DNA from: CAZKZZ01 sp964557375
GTDB taxonomy: Bacteria; Spirochaetota; Spirochaetia; SPDA01; CAZJBZ01
Length of the DNA stretch: 64,000 bases
Assembly (NCBI GenBank): GCA_964557375.1
Contig: CAZKZZ010000001.1
Span: forward strand, 30,842-94,841
Direction of reading: 5' to 3'
The position numbers and the translations under genes were made by a program. The notes beneath the pieces were generated by a model. The model had not been told where the DNA came from, made no database searches, and was given only the letters and a program-made list of their open reading frames with translations. Below are positions 26,197 to 34,345 of the stretch, piece after piece; the first letter of the stretch is position 1; each line of letters opens with the position of its first letter.

Positions 26197-26943
26197 TCAT
26201 AAAAATTGATGGTTAGAATTGTGAAACATATCTTGAAAATATTCCAGTGACAACCTTTTAAAAAGCAGTTCCGGACGGGCCGCGTCAGTACACAGAGCGC
26301 CTGAATAGCCGGGAAAGGGGGTAAACTCGTAGAGGTACCAGTCTGCAGTCTCATCTTGGAATGCTGCGGTACTCCAGCCCGTATGGTCAGGTGTTCCGAG
26401 CACACTTGTTCTGTCCGCGTCTATAGCCATAGAGCCGCCGACCGCCTTTATGAGTGCTTCTTTTTTGCTCCAGAGAGAGAAAAAACGGTGTACTCTATTT
26501 TTCTCATCAGTACCGTACAGGAAGGCCTTCTCCTCCTCCGTGAAAGTGTAATCGGTAATATCAACGATCTTCGCTTCGGGGCGGACCTGTTCGATATCGA
26601 CCCCGAGCTCCGAATCCGTCGAAAGAGCAACGGCAGCTGCGTCTCCGGCGTGAGTAATATTGAACCGCAACCTCTCGCCGCCGGCAATTGCGAGTACCGG
26701 CTTACCGAATGTACCGACAGTAAAGCAAATACGCGCCGGAGGCAGCCCGGTGTAGCCACTCAATAACAGCCGCACCAGTGCCTTTACAATAATATACCTC
26801 TTTTTTTCGATTTCAGTTGCTCTATCGGAGGCAACGCGCAGTTCTTTGTAATTGAGTATCGGTTCGAGCAGAGAGACATACTCTCCAAACTCGGAGATAT
26901 ACAGTTTCCAGATGTGGATACAATTCGGTCCAATGGAAAACAT
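26197..26943 (-). CDS. Sfp-type 4'-phosphopantetheinyl transferase
   Basis: A 248-residue Sfp-class enzyme that moves phosphopantetheine from CoA to carrier proteins. The family motifs are plain: GKPVL near residue 76, FNITHAGDAAAVAL, the metal-binding LGVDIEQVRP near 114, and FFSLWSKKEALIKAVGGS near 150. Sfp types usually serve secondary-metabolite or special lipid pathways, and here the AcpK-like carrier protein is 5.5 kb away. It has no Shine-Dalgarno; a TGcTACAGT extended -10 lies 7 nt before the ATG, so its transcript may be leaderless. Confidence 0.9.
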   Translation of the reverse strand: MFSIGPNCIHIWKLYISEFGEYVSLLEPILNYKELRVASDRATEIEKKRYIIVKALVRLLLSGYTGLPPARICFTVGTFGKPVLAIAGGERLRFNITHAGDAAAVALSTDSELGVDIEQVRPEAKIVDITDYTFTEEEKAFLYGTDEKNRVHRFFSLWSKKEALIKAVGGSMAIDADRTSVLGTPDHTGWSTAAFQDETADWYLYEFTPFPGYSGALCTDAARPELLFKRLSLEYFQDMFHNSNHQFL

Positions 26944-26950
26944 ATCACGT

Positions 26951-26977
26951 ACTGTAGCATAAAATCCTCTTTTTCAA
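26951..26977 (-). promoter_or_regulatory. Extended -10 promoter, likely leaderless
   Basis: On the minus strand a TTGAAA (26972-26977) stands 15 bp before TACAGT (26951-26956), which is preceded by TGC. The gap from -10 to the ATG is 7 nt, the same geometry as the small gene at 54953. Confidence 0.5.
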
Positions 26978-27022
26978 CCATTGTGTAAACTGGGAAAATA
27001 GATTATCCTTCGGGAGCTTCCT

Positions 27023-27051
27023 TTGACAGAATAAATAAAACGTGAGATAGT
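27023..27051 (+). promoter_or_regulatory. Promoter of the radical SAM gene
   Basis: TTGACA at 27023-27028, a 17-bp spacer and GATAGT at 27046-27051. An AAGGAG ribosome site at 27078-27083 precedes the ATG at 27090. Confidence 0.6.
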
Positions 27052-27089
27052 ATCCGCATATAAAAATATCAAGGATTAAGGAGTATATT

Positions 27090-28370
27090 ATGGGATTTTA
27101 TAATACAGATAACTGGCCTGAAAAATCAAATTATTTTCGTTTCCCATGGTCCAACAATGATAATCCAATCTCCTGGCTGGAAATAACTGATATCTGCAAC
27201 ATCTACTGTAAAGGCTGTTATAGAAAAAACCTCACCGGGCACCGCACGCTGGAAGAGTTACAAGAAGAAATCGATCTTTTCGCCAGAGTAAGAAATCCGG
27301 ATGGAATAAGTATTGCCGGGGGTGAACCGCTCATCTATCCCGACATTGTTCCGCTCGTAGAGTATATTGCAAAGAAAGGAATCAAACCCATTATTATCTC
27401 CAACACCTATGCTCTTACCAGAGAGCTGCTCACCGATCTCTATAATGCAGGATTGTTCGGAATTACCTGTCATATCGATATGCTCCAGGACAGGCCGGAT
27501 ATGAAAGAAACGGATACCGAGCTGGAGATCATGGCACTGAGAGACGAGAAAAAAGAGCTGATCTGGGATGTTACCCGCGGAAATATAAATGTTGTCTTTA
27601 ATCAAACCATCTACCATGAAAATTTCAAATACATTCCGGATATCGTCAAATGGGCCCGTCAAAACGTTGAAAAAGTAGACGGTCTGGTCTTTATTACCTA
27701 TCGCGGAATACCTATTAAAGACGGGGTCTCCTGGGACATCGAAGAGACCGGTTCGAGTGTAGAAGATATGAAAGATGCAATTCAGTACACCGAAGGAGAT
27801 ACGAGCCAGATCGACATCCTCTCTGTCGACGTTTACAATCTTCTCAAAGATAACTTCGGCGAGACCTACGAACCTGCGGCTTACTTGGGCGGTACCGGGC
27901 ATATCATGAGCTACAAATGGTGGGCGGCCGCAAATGTAATGGAGAAAAACGGTCATGTGTACGGTTCAATAGGACCGAAGACAATGGAATACCTGCAGTT
28001 CCAGCATCACCGCAAAAAAGGGACGTATTTTGCCTATATGCGTAAAAACCGGGTACCGCGGCTTGCCCTGCAGCTCACCGGTTTAATAGGGGACAAGAAA
28101 ATGAGGAAAGCGCGCCGGCAGATGTTCTGGCGTCTTCTGAATCCGGTAAAATGGTTTCAGCCGCTCTACGTACAGACGATCGGTATTGTACAGGCCCCGG
28201 ATATGCTCGATAACGGAATGGCCAACATGTGTGAAAGCTGCCCGGACATGTGTGTGTGGAAAGGCAACCTCGTCAACTCCTGCCGGCTCGACGAATACCG
28301 CAAATACGGACGGTTGATGAATGCAATCGTTCACGAGGCGGATACGGACAAGCGGGTAACACCAAAATAG
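27090..28370 (+). CDS. Radical SAM enzyme with C-terminal cysteine motif, substrate unknown
   Basis: A 426-residue radical SAM protein. The cluster motif is CNIYCKGC (CX3CX2C) near residue 36, with GISIAGGEPLIYPD for SAM binding. The C-terminal part has CESCPDMC near residue 388 and a further Cys in NSCRLDEY, enough for an auxiliary Fe-S cluster. A basic region with a hydrophobic stretch (about 310-360) might contact a membrane. I cannot place it in a named subfamily. It is divergent from the phosphopantetheinyl transferase and upstream of a nitroreductase and a ketosynthase, so it may modify the lipid made by the cluster. That is inference. Confidence 0.8.
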   Translation: MGFYNTDNWPEKSNYFRFPWSNNDNPISWLEITDICNIYCKGCYRKNLTGHRTLEELQEEIDLFARVRNPDGISIAGGEPLIYPDIVPLVEYIAKKGIKPIIISNTYALTRELLTDLYNAGLFGITCHIDMLQDRPDMKETDTELEIMALRDEKKELIWDVTRGNINVVFNQTIYHENFKYIPDIVKWARQNVEKVDGLVFITYRGIPIKDGVSWDIEETGSSVEDMKDAIQYTEGDTSQIDILSVDVYNLLKDNFGETYEPAAYLGGTGHIMSYKWWAAANVMEKNGHVYGSIGPKTMEYLQFQHHRKKGTYFAYMRKNRVPRLALQLTGLIGDKKMRKARRQMFWRLLNPVKWFQPLYVQTIGIVQAPDMLDNGMANMCESCPDMCVWKGNLVNSCRLDEYRKYGRLMNAIVHEADTDKRVTPK

Positions 28371-28376
28371 TATACT

Positions 28377-29189
28377 GTGAAGAATCTGAACCCGATCGAG
28401 TTTATAAAAAGCCTTCAGTCGATTCTCGACGGTAATGCCGACTTTCCCGAAAACATGAGGGACAATCCCGTGCTTCAGGTAATGCTGCGGAGAAGGTCCG
28501 TTCGTAAATTCGAAGACAAACCTATTCCCGAAGAGGTGTTCCAGGTTATTATCGAAGCAGCCAGGCTTGCTCCGAGCGCTGTTAATCTGCAGACATGGTC
28601 CTTCGGGGTGTTCGACAGAGAGGGCTGGCACACTAAATTCGGGAAAAATATACCGTTCAATGCACAACGGGCGGTCATCATCCTCGGTGATGCCTATCGG
28701 ATGAGACAAGCATTAGAGGAGTTTCCGTTCAAACCGTTAGTCGAGTACACTCTTGCGGTCATGAACGCGGGAATAGCCTCCTATGCGATGAATATCGCCG
28801 CCGAGTCGTGCGGAGTGGGTTCGGTTATGCTCTCCGAAACCGGCCAAACCGGATTTTATGACGCAAAACATCTCAAGGATAAACTGGAACTGCCCGACGG
28901 GGTGTTTCCGGTCATGACCATTGTGTTCGGATATCCGAAATCCCGTCCCCAGGCCATGCCGCCGAAGCTGCCGAAAGAAGAAATCATATTTACGGACACA
29001 TACAATGAGCCGAATAATCAGGTTATAGACGACTGGCTGAAACAGATGATGGCGGGATACAGGGCGACAAAACTCACGACAGGGTTCAAAGGACAGCTAA
29101 AGAGGTACCTTTCAAAAGCGGATGAGGCTGAAAAAGGTCTGCATGAGCTCATTTTTCATAAGCCGGAAGAGTTCAAAAAGAAGCTCTAG
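28377..29189 (+). CDS. Nitroreductase-family flavoprotein
   Basis: A 270-residue FMN-dependent nitroreductase-fold protein. RRSVRKFEDKPIPEEVFQVIIEAARLAPSAVNLQTW is the typical FMN-binding start of the fold, and AAESCGVGSVMLS with the following segment is the second half-site. The C-terminal 60 residues are an extra charged tail. The GTG at 28377 lies 6 bp after the radical SAM stop and has no clear ribosome site, so coupling is likely; an ATG at 28452 is possible. The natural substrate is unknown; enoyl or keto reduction in the neighbouring lipid pathway would fit. Confidence 0.75.
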   Translation: MKNLNPIEFIKSLQSILDGNADFPENMRDNPVLQVMLRRRSVRKFEDKPIPEEVFQVIIEAARLAPSAVNLQTWSFGVFDREGWHTKFGKNIPFNAQRAVIILGDAYRMRQALEEFPFKPLVEYTLAVMNAGIASYAMNIAAESCGVGSVMLSETGQTGFYDAKHLKDKLELPDGVFPVMTIVFGYPKSRPQAMPPKLPKEEIIFTDTYNEPNNQVIDDWLKQMMAGYRATKLTTGFKGQLKRYLSKADEAEKGLHELIFHKPEEFKKKL

Positions 29190-29227
29190 TAAGTATCTCC
29201 TCCGAATATATTGATATATAGATTAAA

Positions 29228-29250
29228 AAGACAATATAATTTGTTGTCTT
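29228..29250. promoter_or_regulatory. Inverted repeat just upstream of ketosynthase promoter
   Basis: AAGACAA (29228-29234) and TTGTCTT (29244-29250) form a 7-bp dyad with a 9-nt spacer, overlapping the first bases of the TTGACA element. It is a candidate operator. Confidence 0.4.
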
Positions 29251-29277
29251 GACAAAAGAGCATTATACAGGTTGAAT
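29249..29277 (+). promoter_or_regulatory. Promoter of the plus-strand ketosynthase gene
   Basis: TTGACA at 29249-29254, 17 bp, then TTGAAT at 29272-29277. The gene starts at 29311. Confidence 0.5.
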
Positions 29278-29310
29278 ATCCACCACGGAAAATATTGAGG
29301 GTAATACAGT

Positions 29311-30567
29311 ATGGTAGGCATAAACCACAAACGGCGCGTAGTTATTACAGGATTGGGAACGATCAACCCGATCGGAAATACCGTCGATGAGTTCTGGAAC
29401 AATTTAGAAATCGGAAAACCTGGTGTTCGTTTGGCCACTAAGACGGATCTGGACAATTTTCATGTAAAAATTGCCGGAGAAGTCGACATGCCCGACTTGA
29501 GTGAATATTTTCAGTCGAAAAAGATGATCAAACGGCTCGATGACTATATCATATACAGCCACATCGCGGGCACGCAGGCAGTCAAAGATTCCGGGCTCGA
29601 TATAGATAAAGAACCTCATCTCTGCGGGGCGCTCATCGGAACAGGCGACGGAGGAATAAAAGCGCATATCACTAATATCAACCGGATTTATACATCCGGT
29701 ATGACCTCCGCTTCCCCGTTTTATGTTATTAGTACAATACCGAATACCGGGACGGCCTTTTTTGCCCAGGAATGGAACCTGCAGGGACCCTCTTTTTCGA
29801 TAAGTTCAGCCTGTGCTACCAGTAACCACGCCATAGGAGTGGCAGCAACGCTTATTCAATGCGGTATGGCCGAAGTGATGTTTGCAGGGGGGTCGGAAGC
29901 TGCCGTAAATCAGGCGGGCTTAGCGGCATTCGGAAACATCATGGCGCTTTCCGACCGTAACGACAGCCCTGAGACAGCGTCCCGGCCTTTTGATGTGGAC
30001 CGAAACGGGTTCGTGTTGAGTGAAGGGGCCGGGGTTGTGTGTCTCGAAGAGCTCGAACACGCCAAAAACCGGGGAGCCCATATATATGGGGAACTTTCCG
30101 GCTATTTCTTTACCACGGATGCCCACGATCTCGTTGCACCCCATCCCGAGGCGAGAAACTCCTCTCAGGCCATGCAGGGCGCTCTGAAAACCGCGGGGAT
30201 AGACCCGGAGGATGTCGGTTTAATAAACTGCCACGGTACATCAACTCCAAAGGGCGATGTTGTCGAAAGCATGGCGATTAACAACGTATTGGGAGCGTAT
30301 GGAAAGAAAGTTCCTGTTCACAGTACGAAATCAATGGTGGGTCACCTTTTAGGCGGTGCGAGCGTTGTAGAGGCAATTGCAGCGCTGCTCGTCTTTAAAC
30401 GCGGAGTGATCCATCCTTCGATCAACCTGTTTAATCAGGACCCGCACATACACTTAAACGTCGTAACTGAGGCGCGTGACGGTAAGTCGGTCGACCATAT
30501 TGTATCGAACGCATTTGGATTCGGCGGTCACAACGCTTCTATAGTACTGTCACGGTTCAAGGGCTGA
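29311..30567 (+). CDS. Beta-ketoacyl-ACP synthase (FabF-like), first ketosynthase
   Basis: A 418-residue FabF-type condensing enzyme that elongates acyl-ACP with malonyl-ACP. The catalytic triad is complete: Cys in SISSACATSNHA near residue 168, His in NCHGTSTPKGD near 307 and His in STKSMVGHLLGGASV near 344. It is a plain ketosynthase with no sign of inactivation. It sits on the plus strand and converges with the twelve-gene minus-strand run, so it is regulated apart from the second ketosynthase. Confidence 0.9.
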   Translation: MVGINHKRRVVITGLGTINPIGNTVDEFWNNLEIGKPGVRLATKTDLDNFHVKIAGEVDMPDLSEYFQSKKMIKRLDDYIIYSHIAGTQAVKDSGLDIDKEPHLCGALIGTGDGGIKAHITNINRIYTSGMTSASPFYVISTIPNTGTAFFAQEWNLQGPSFSISSACATSNHAIGVAATLIQCGMAEVMFAGGSEAAVNQAGLAAFGNIMALSDRNDSPETASRPFDVDRNGFVLSEGAGVVCLEELEHAKNRGAHIYGELSGYFFTTDAHDLVAPHPEARNSSQAMQGALKTAGIDPEDVGLINCHGTSTPKGDVVESMAINNVLGAYGKKVPVHSTKSMVGHLLGGASVVEAIAALLVFKRGVIHPSINLFNQDPHIHLNVVTEARDGKSVDHIVSNAFGFGGHNASIVLSRFKG

Positions 30568-30580
30568 TCCGGCCGGAAAG

Positions 30581-30604
30581 ATCTTACGGGAAATCTTACG
30601 GGAA
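30581..30604. repeat. Exact 12-bp tandem duplication at fabZ-like gene end
   Basis: The unit ATCTTACGGGAA occurs twice in direct succession. On the minus strand the stop of the dehydratase gene falls in the second unit, so the first unit is a non-coding copy of its 3' end. Confidence 0.8.
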
Positions 30605-31144
30605 GACCACTTCTCCGGCGACTACACTGCACACAGCACCATCCACTATGGTCTGTCCGATCATGGTGGCAAAGAACTCGTCATATTCGAGCTTCCGGGC
30701 TACAATTGTTATCTCTTTGCCGGGAAGAACGGGCCCCAGATAATACGCCCCGATTACTCTGGTAGCACGGACATCAATGGGGGTGGCATCGGGCGATATC
30801 GAGGTCGTGTTATTGGTGATAAAATAATGCATACAGAGGCCGAGCTGGCCGATCATCTCGATTTGAAGAGAACCCGGGTAGACGGGGTATTCGGGAAAAT
30901 GTCCCTCTAGAACCGGTTCTTCAGGTTCGAGATACCGCTTTCCGGCGATGATACCCTCTTCAGGGTCCAACCCCGTGAGTGTGTCGATGAGGAGAAAAGG
31001 CTCCCGGTGGGGGATGATCTGTTTGATATCTTCACGCCCGTAATCAAACGCCACAGGAAGATCGGCAGCTTCCGCTACTTTTTTCTTCCTGTGACGGCGT
31101 AATAGATTGTCATAATCTATGGATTTATCCACGGGCATGTCCAC
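30596..31144 (-). CDS. Hot-dog fold 3-hydroxyacyl-ACP dehydratase, FabZ-like
   Basis: A 182-residue protein, somewhat longer than FabZ (about 150). The hot-dog core has IIPHREPFLLIDTLTGLDPEEG and LEGHFPEYPVYPGSLQIEMIGQLG, the FabZ-type helix with catalytic His; the acidic residue of the usual E/D position is Glu in QIEMIGQLG. It would dehydrate the 3-hydroxyacyl-ACP made by the ketoreductase. It is the last gene of the minus-strand run, 3 bp after the alpha-oxoamine synthase stop. Start may be the GTG at 31144 or the ATG at 31138. Confidence 0.8.
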   Translation of the reverse strand: MDMPVDKSIDYDNLLRRHRKKKVAEAADLPVAFDYGREDIKQIIPHREPFLLIDTLTGLDPEEGIIAGKRYLEPEEPVLEGHFPEYPVYPGSLQIEMIGQLGLCMHYFITNNTTSISPDATPIDVRATRVIGAYYLGPVLPGKEITIVARKLEYDEFFATMIGQTIVDGAVCSVVAGEVVFP

Positions 31145-31147
31145 GTG

Positions 31148-32404
31148 TTACGATTTTAATCCTTTTACAATGACATCTTCGATTATAGTGAGGGCCTCGT
31201 CGATGTCCTCTTTGGTAAGCTGTGAAGATACCGATATACGAAATCTTCTCGCGTGTGCCGGTACCGCGGGAAAATCGACCGGCTGGAGGAAGAGCCCCCG
31301 TTTCTGGATCTCGGTGGCGAATGCCATCAGTTTTTCCCCGGATGATCCGATGATAATCGGTATGACCTGAGATTCCGTCTCCCCGATATCGAGGTCGAGA
31401 TCGACCAGACCGTTCTTGAAGTACCGGACGTTCTCCCACAGTTTGTCTCTAAGCGAAGAATCTCTGGTGGCCACTTCCAGGGACTTCATGAGCCCTCCGA
31501 CTACAACCGGAGAGAGCGCGCAGGAGAAGTTCCAAGGTGATGAATACCCCCGAAGATAGTTGATGATCTTGGCATTGGAACAGACGAACCCCCCGACTCC
31601 GCCGAAGGATTTACTAAACGTTCCGAATGAGATCCCGATACTATCCTCGAGTCCGTAATGCTCGGCAACGCCTCTTCCGTTTTCTCCGAACATGAGGGTC
31701 GAGTGGGCTTCATCAATGTATATAGGGACCTCGTACTGGTTGCACACCTCTACGACCTCATCCAGTTTTACGAGATCTCCGTCCATAGAGTATACACCCT
31801 CGACAGCGACCAGGCACCGTTTTCCCTTACTCTTCTCGAGCATAGCGGCGAGGGATTCCGGTTTGTTGTGTTCAAAAAAGAGCATCTTAGCCCCGGAGAG
31901 AGTACCCCCGTCGACCAAGCTCTTATGACACTTCTCATCGAGTATGAGAACATCCCCTTTGCGCAGGAGGCCCTGCATTGCGCCGAGATTTCCGCCTAGA
32001 CCGCTCGAGTAGAGGAGGCAGTCTTCTTTCTGTTTGAACTCGGCCATTTGCCGGGCAAACTCGATGTGAATATCGAACGTACCCGATAACAGCGGTGCGC
32101 CGGAAGCGCCCAATCCGTATTTTTCGAGTGTTTCTTTGGCCGCCTGGATTACTTCGGGATGAGAGGAGAGACCGAGATAGTTGTATGAAGTAAGATTGAT
32201 TATTTTCTTTTTTGTGTGATCAATGTTACTCAAAATCTCGGTCCTGGCCCGGGGAGCAGCTAACAGCTGCTGTTCGAAGAAACTGTAGCTCTTTTGAACG
32301 ACCGGGTTAGTTATCCATTCCTGAAAATCAGAAGGCGGCTCGAGAACATTTTTGTTATCGTTGTAAAAAAAATCAGCTAGACTGTAATTTAATATATCCG
32401 ACAT
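31148..32404 (-). CDS. Alpha-oxoamine synthase, serine palmitoyltransferase-like
   Basis: A 418-residue PLP enzyme of the alpha-oxoamine synthase family, which condenses an amino acid with an acyl thioester and releases CO2. Landmarks are NLTSYNYLGLSSHP, GASGAPLLSGTFDIH, the PLP region DEAHSTLMFGENGRGV and the Schiff-base Lys in SFGTFSKSFGGVGG near residue 255. Members include serine palmitoyltransferase, 8-amino-7-oxononanoate synthase, KBL and several polyketide-linked enzymes. The 3-ketosphinganine reductase homologue and the ACP directly upstream favour an ACP-fed serine palmitoyltransferase type. The amino acid (Ser, Ala, Gly or cysteate) cannot be told from the sequence alone. Confidence 0.85.
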   Translation of the reverse strand: MSDILNYSLADFFYNDNKNVLEPPSDFQEWITNPVVQKSYSFFEQQLLAAPRARTEILSNIDHTKKKIINLTSYNYLGLSSHPEVIQAAKETLEKYGLGASGAPLLSGTFDIHIEFARQMAEFKQKEDCLLYSSGLGGNLGAMQGLLRKGDVLILDEKCHKSLVDGGTLSGAKMLFFEHNKPESLAAMLEKSKGKRCLVAVEGVYSMDGDLVKLDEVVEVCNQYEVPIYIDEAHSTLMFGENGRGVAEHYGLEDSIGISFGTFSKSFGGVGGFVCSNAKIINYLRGYSSPWNFSCALSPVVVGGLMKSLEVATRDSSLRDKLWENVRYFKNGLVDLDLDIGETESQVIPIIIGSSGEKLMAFATEIQKRGLFLQPVDFPAVPAHARRFRISVSSQLTKEDIDEALTIIEDVIVKGLKS

Positions 32405-32415
32405 AAATTATTACT

Positions 32416-32661
32416 TTACTTATCTACAAATTCCATGAATTTGTCGGCAAGCTGATCAATATTAGCTATGTCGGCAAGCTCAGACCGCGGGATCTTGATA
32501 TTCAGTTCTCTCATTGAACAGGAGACAACTTCGATCATGTCCAAACTATTGGCCCCGTAGTCTTTCATGGATTTTTGAGGATCGATCTCTTGCCCTTCGA
32601 CATCATCTAGATTTTCCTCGATATTTTTTTTGATTACATCGATTACTTCTTCTTTCGTCAT
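32416..32661 (-). CDS. Acyl carrier protein, AcpK-like (beta-branching donor type)
   Basis: An 81-residue carrier protein. The phosphopantetheine site reads GANSLDMIEVV near residue 36, with Asn in place of the Asp of the usual DSL motif. This NS-x-D pattern is what I recall for the free-standing donor carrier proteins of polyketide beta-branching cassettes such as AcpK, whereas fatty-acid AcpP has DSLD. The Ser for modification is present. AGGAG lies 7 nt before the ATG. It is the only carrier protein in the window, so it may act as donor and as carrier for the chain fed to the alpha-oxoamine synthase just downstream. Confidence 0.88.
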   Translation of the reverse strand: MTKEEVIDVIKKNIEENLDDVEGQEIDPQKSMKDYGANSLDMIEVVSCSMRELNIKIPRSELADIANIDQLADKFMEFVDK

Positions 32662-32751
32662 TGCTATCTCCTAAAAAGTATTTTTGTAGTTATATCACTA
32701 TAAGCCTTTTTGTTTCAATCGGCTCTAGCTCCGTATATATGTATGAGTCCC

Positions 32752-33561
32752 TTAATCTTTTTTGTCCATGCTGTCGATATACCGCATCATGGTATTATCC
32801 ATAAAAGGGAGGCCGTTATCAACACTGATAATCTGCCCGTTGACCGCGTCCAAGAGACCGCTGCAGAGAGCAAAGACCGCCTTACCGCACTGCCGTGGAG
32901 AGAGGATCATCTCTTCGGGGACACCGCTCGCCTTTAGGTAATCGAAGAACTCCTCACCGAAGATGGCGCTAAACGATTCGGTTTTTACCGTCCCAAACCG
33001 GATAATATTTACTGTAGACCCCTCCTCAAAGAGGTGGATAGAAAGATATTTTCCGAAAAACTCCAGGAGAGCTTTTGAAGCGGCGACATAGTCGTAGCCC
33101 CTGTAGAAATGGTCAGGCCCGTCCGAGGAAATACCCACAACGTGCTTCGGGTAGGAACCGAACGTTTTCTTTATTTTCCTCGTGTATTCGATAAGAGGCC
33201 AGGTGCTGTACTCCAAGGTCTTGAACAGAGACCGCTTCTTGTAATCGTCGAGCGACGAAGTCCTAAGCGCAAACCCCACATTACTGATAAAATAATCGAC
33301 TGAGCTGCTCTGTTTGGAGATCTCCGCTACCAGATTGTCCGTATCCTCTTCGACACTCACATCGGCCTGGATCTGTACCGGAGGTTCCGCGCCTACCTCT
33401 TCGAACTGACGAGCAATCTGGGATTCATCAACAGAACCCCACTTATACGTGAGATACACTTTCGCCCCGGCTTCACCAAATTGGAGCGCCGTTGCCAGTC
33501 CTATTCCCTTAGTCCCTCCGGTAATGAGGGCTGTCTTTCCTTTCAAATCAATGGTAATCAT
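32752..33561 (-). CDS. Enoyl-ACP reductase-type SDR (FabL/FabI-like)
   Basis: A 269-residue short-chain dehydrogenase with ALITGGTKGIG at the N-terminus for the cofactor. The catalytic pair is Tyr-x6-Lys (GYDYVAASKALLE near residue 155), the spacing of enoyl-ACP reductases FabI and FabL; ketoreductases have Tyr-x3-Lys. The following LLEFFGKYLSIHL also resembles FabL. It should therefore saturate the double bond of an enoyl-ACP, possibly of the methylcrotonyl kind made by the adjoining beta-branching enzymes. It lies between ECH2 and the ACP gene. Confidence 0.75.
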   Translation of the reverse strand: MITIDLKGKTALITGGTKGIGLATALQFGEAGAKVYLTYKWGSVDESQIARQFEEVGAEPPVQIQADVSVEEDTDNLVAEISKQSSSVDYFISNVGFALRTSSLDDYKKRSLFKTLEYSTWPLIEYTRKIKKTFGSYPKHVVGISSDGPDHFYRGYDYVAASKALLEFFGKYLSIHLFEEGSTVNIIRFGTVKTESFSAIFGEEFFDYLKASGVPEEMILSPRQCGKAVFALCSGLLDAVNGQIISVDNGLPFMDNTMMRYIDSMDKKD

Positions 33562-33572
33562 TATGCAATACC

Positions 33573-34331
33573 TTATAATCCATAGTCTGCGTATAAATCT
33601 TCGATCTTTTTTCGGGTTTCAGGAAGTTTGAAGCTTATCTCATGCATCATATCTTCCTGAAGCCGGGCTTCGATAAGGAGCTTTTTCTTTTTAGCACTCA
33701 GCGCATACTTTAATAGATAGAGTGATTTTAAATTCTTCTCTGAAATCTGTAAAGCAATATCACTTGCTTTTTTCATCACTTCATTTTTAGGCAGAATGTA
33801 GTTGATATTTGTCCCTTTTCCTGCAATCTCACTTCCTTTGAACCGCTTCCCGGTATACATCATCTCAGAGGCGATAAACGGTCCTACAAGCTCTTCCAGT
33901 AAGGTGGTACACCCCATACCGGGGGTAAACCCCATGCTCATGAAAACCGCTCCGTACCGGCTTTCTTTCGCAGCTACGACAATATCACAGCAGAGGGCCA
34001 AGACGAGACCGCCGCCCATCGCATGCCCCTCCATCGCGGCAATAACCGGAAACTTAGTAGCAATAAGCCGCTCCGAGAGGACCAGGTCCTTTACGACGAT
34101 CTTACCGTCACAAAGATCGAGCAGGGTCTGCTTTTCCGCACCGCCGCAGAAAACCGAATCGAGTCCGTAGATAATCATAACTTTCGGCTGATAATTTTCT
34201 TCGAGGTCTTCGAGTGCGGTGAGGAAATCGTTTATAAACCGGTCGGAGAAGATATTTTTCCCTTCCGTATCGTTCATATGAAAGTACGCTATACCGCGAT
34301 CATCAACGGTTACGTCAATTACACTGTCCAT
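33573..34331 (-). CDS. PksI-like crotonase (ECH2, decarboxylase of beta-branching)
   Basis: A crotonase-fold protein of about 252 residues that follows the PksI/ECH2 pattern: FCGGAEKQTLLDL, FPVIAAMEGHAMGGGLVLAL, VFMSMGFTPGMGCTTLLEE, and MMHEISFKLPETRKKIEDLY at the end, all close to what I recall of Bacillus PksI. ECH2 enzymes decarboxylate 3-methylglutaconyl-ACP to give the beta-methyl enoyl-ACP. The start is put at the third codon of the longest frame (34331), since AGGAGG then stands 7 nt before it. It follows ECH1 by 14 bp. Confidence 0.85.
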   Translation of the reverse strand: MDSVIDVTVDDRGIAYFHMNDTEGKNIFSDRFINDFLTALEDLEENYQPKVMIIYGLDSVFCGGAEKQTLLDLCDGKIVVKDLVLSERLIATKFPVIAAMEGHAMGGGLVLALCCDIVVAAKESRYGAVFMSMGFTPGMGCTTLLEELVGPFIASEMMYTGKRFKGSEIAGKGTNINYILPKNEVMKKASDIALQISEKNLKSLYLLKYALSAKKKKLLIEARLQEDMMHEISFKLPETRKKIEDLYADYGL

Positions 34332-34345
34332 GCACATGCCTCCTG

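Noticed and set aside
25551..26405. Longer start for the SanA/YdcF-like gene
   Set aside because: The extra 73 residues overlap the phosphopantetheinyl transferase gene; the membrane anchor starts at the ATG at 26186.
32752..33561. A second FabG-type ketoreductase
   Set aside because: The catalytic Tyr and Lys are seven positions apart, as in FabI/FabL, not four as in FabG.
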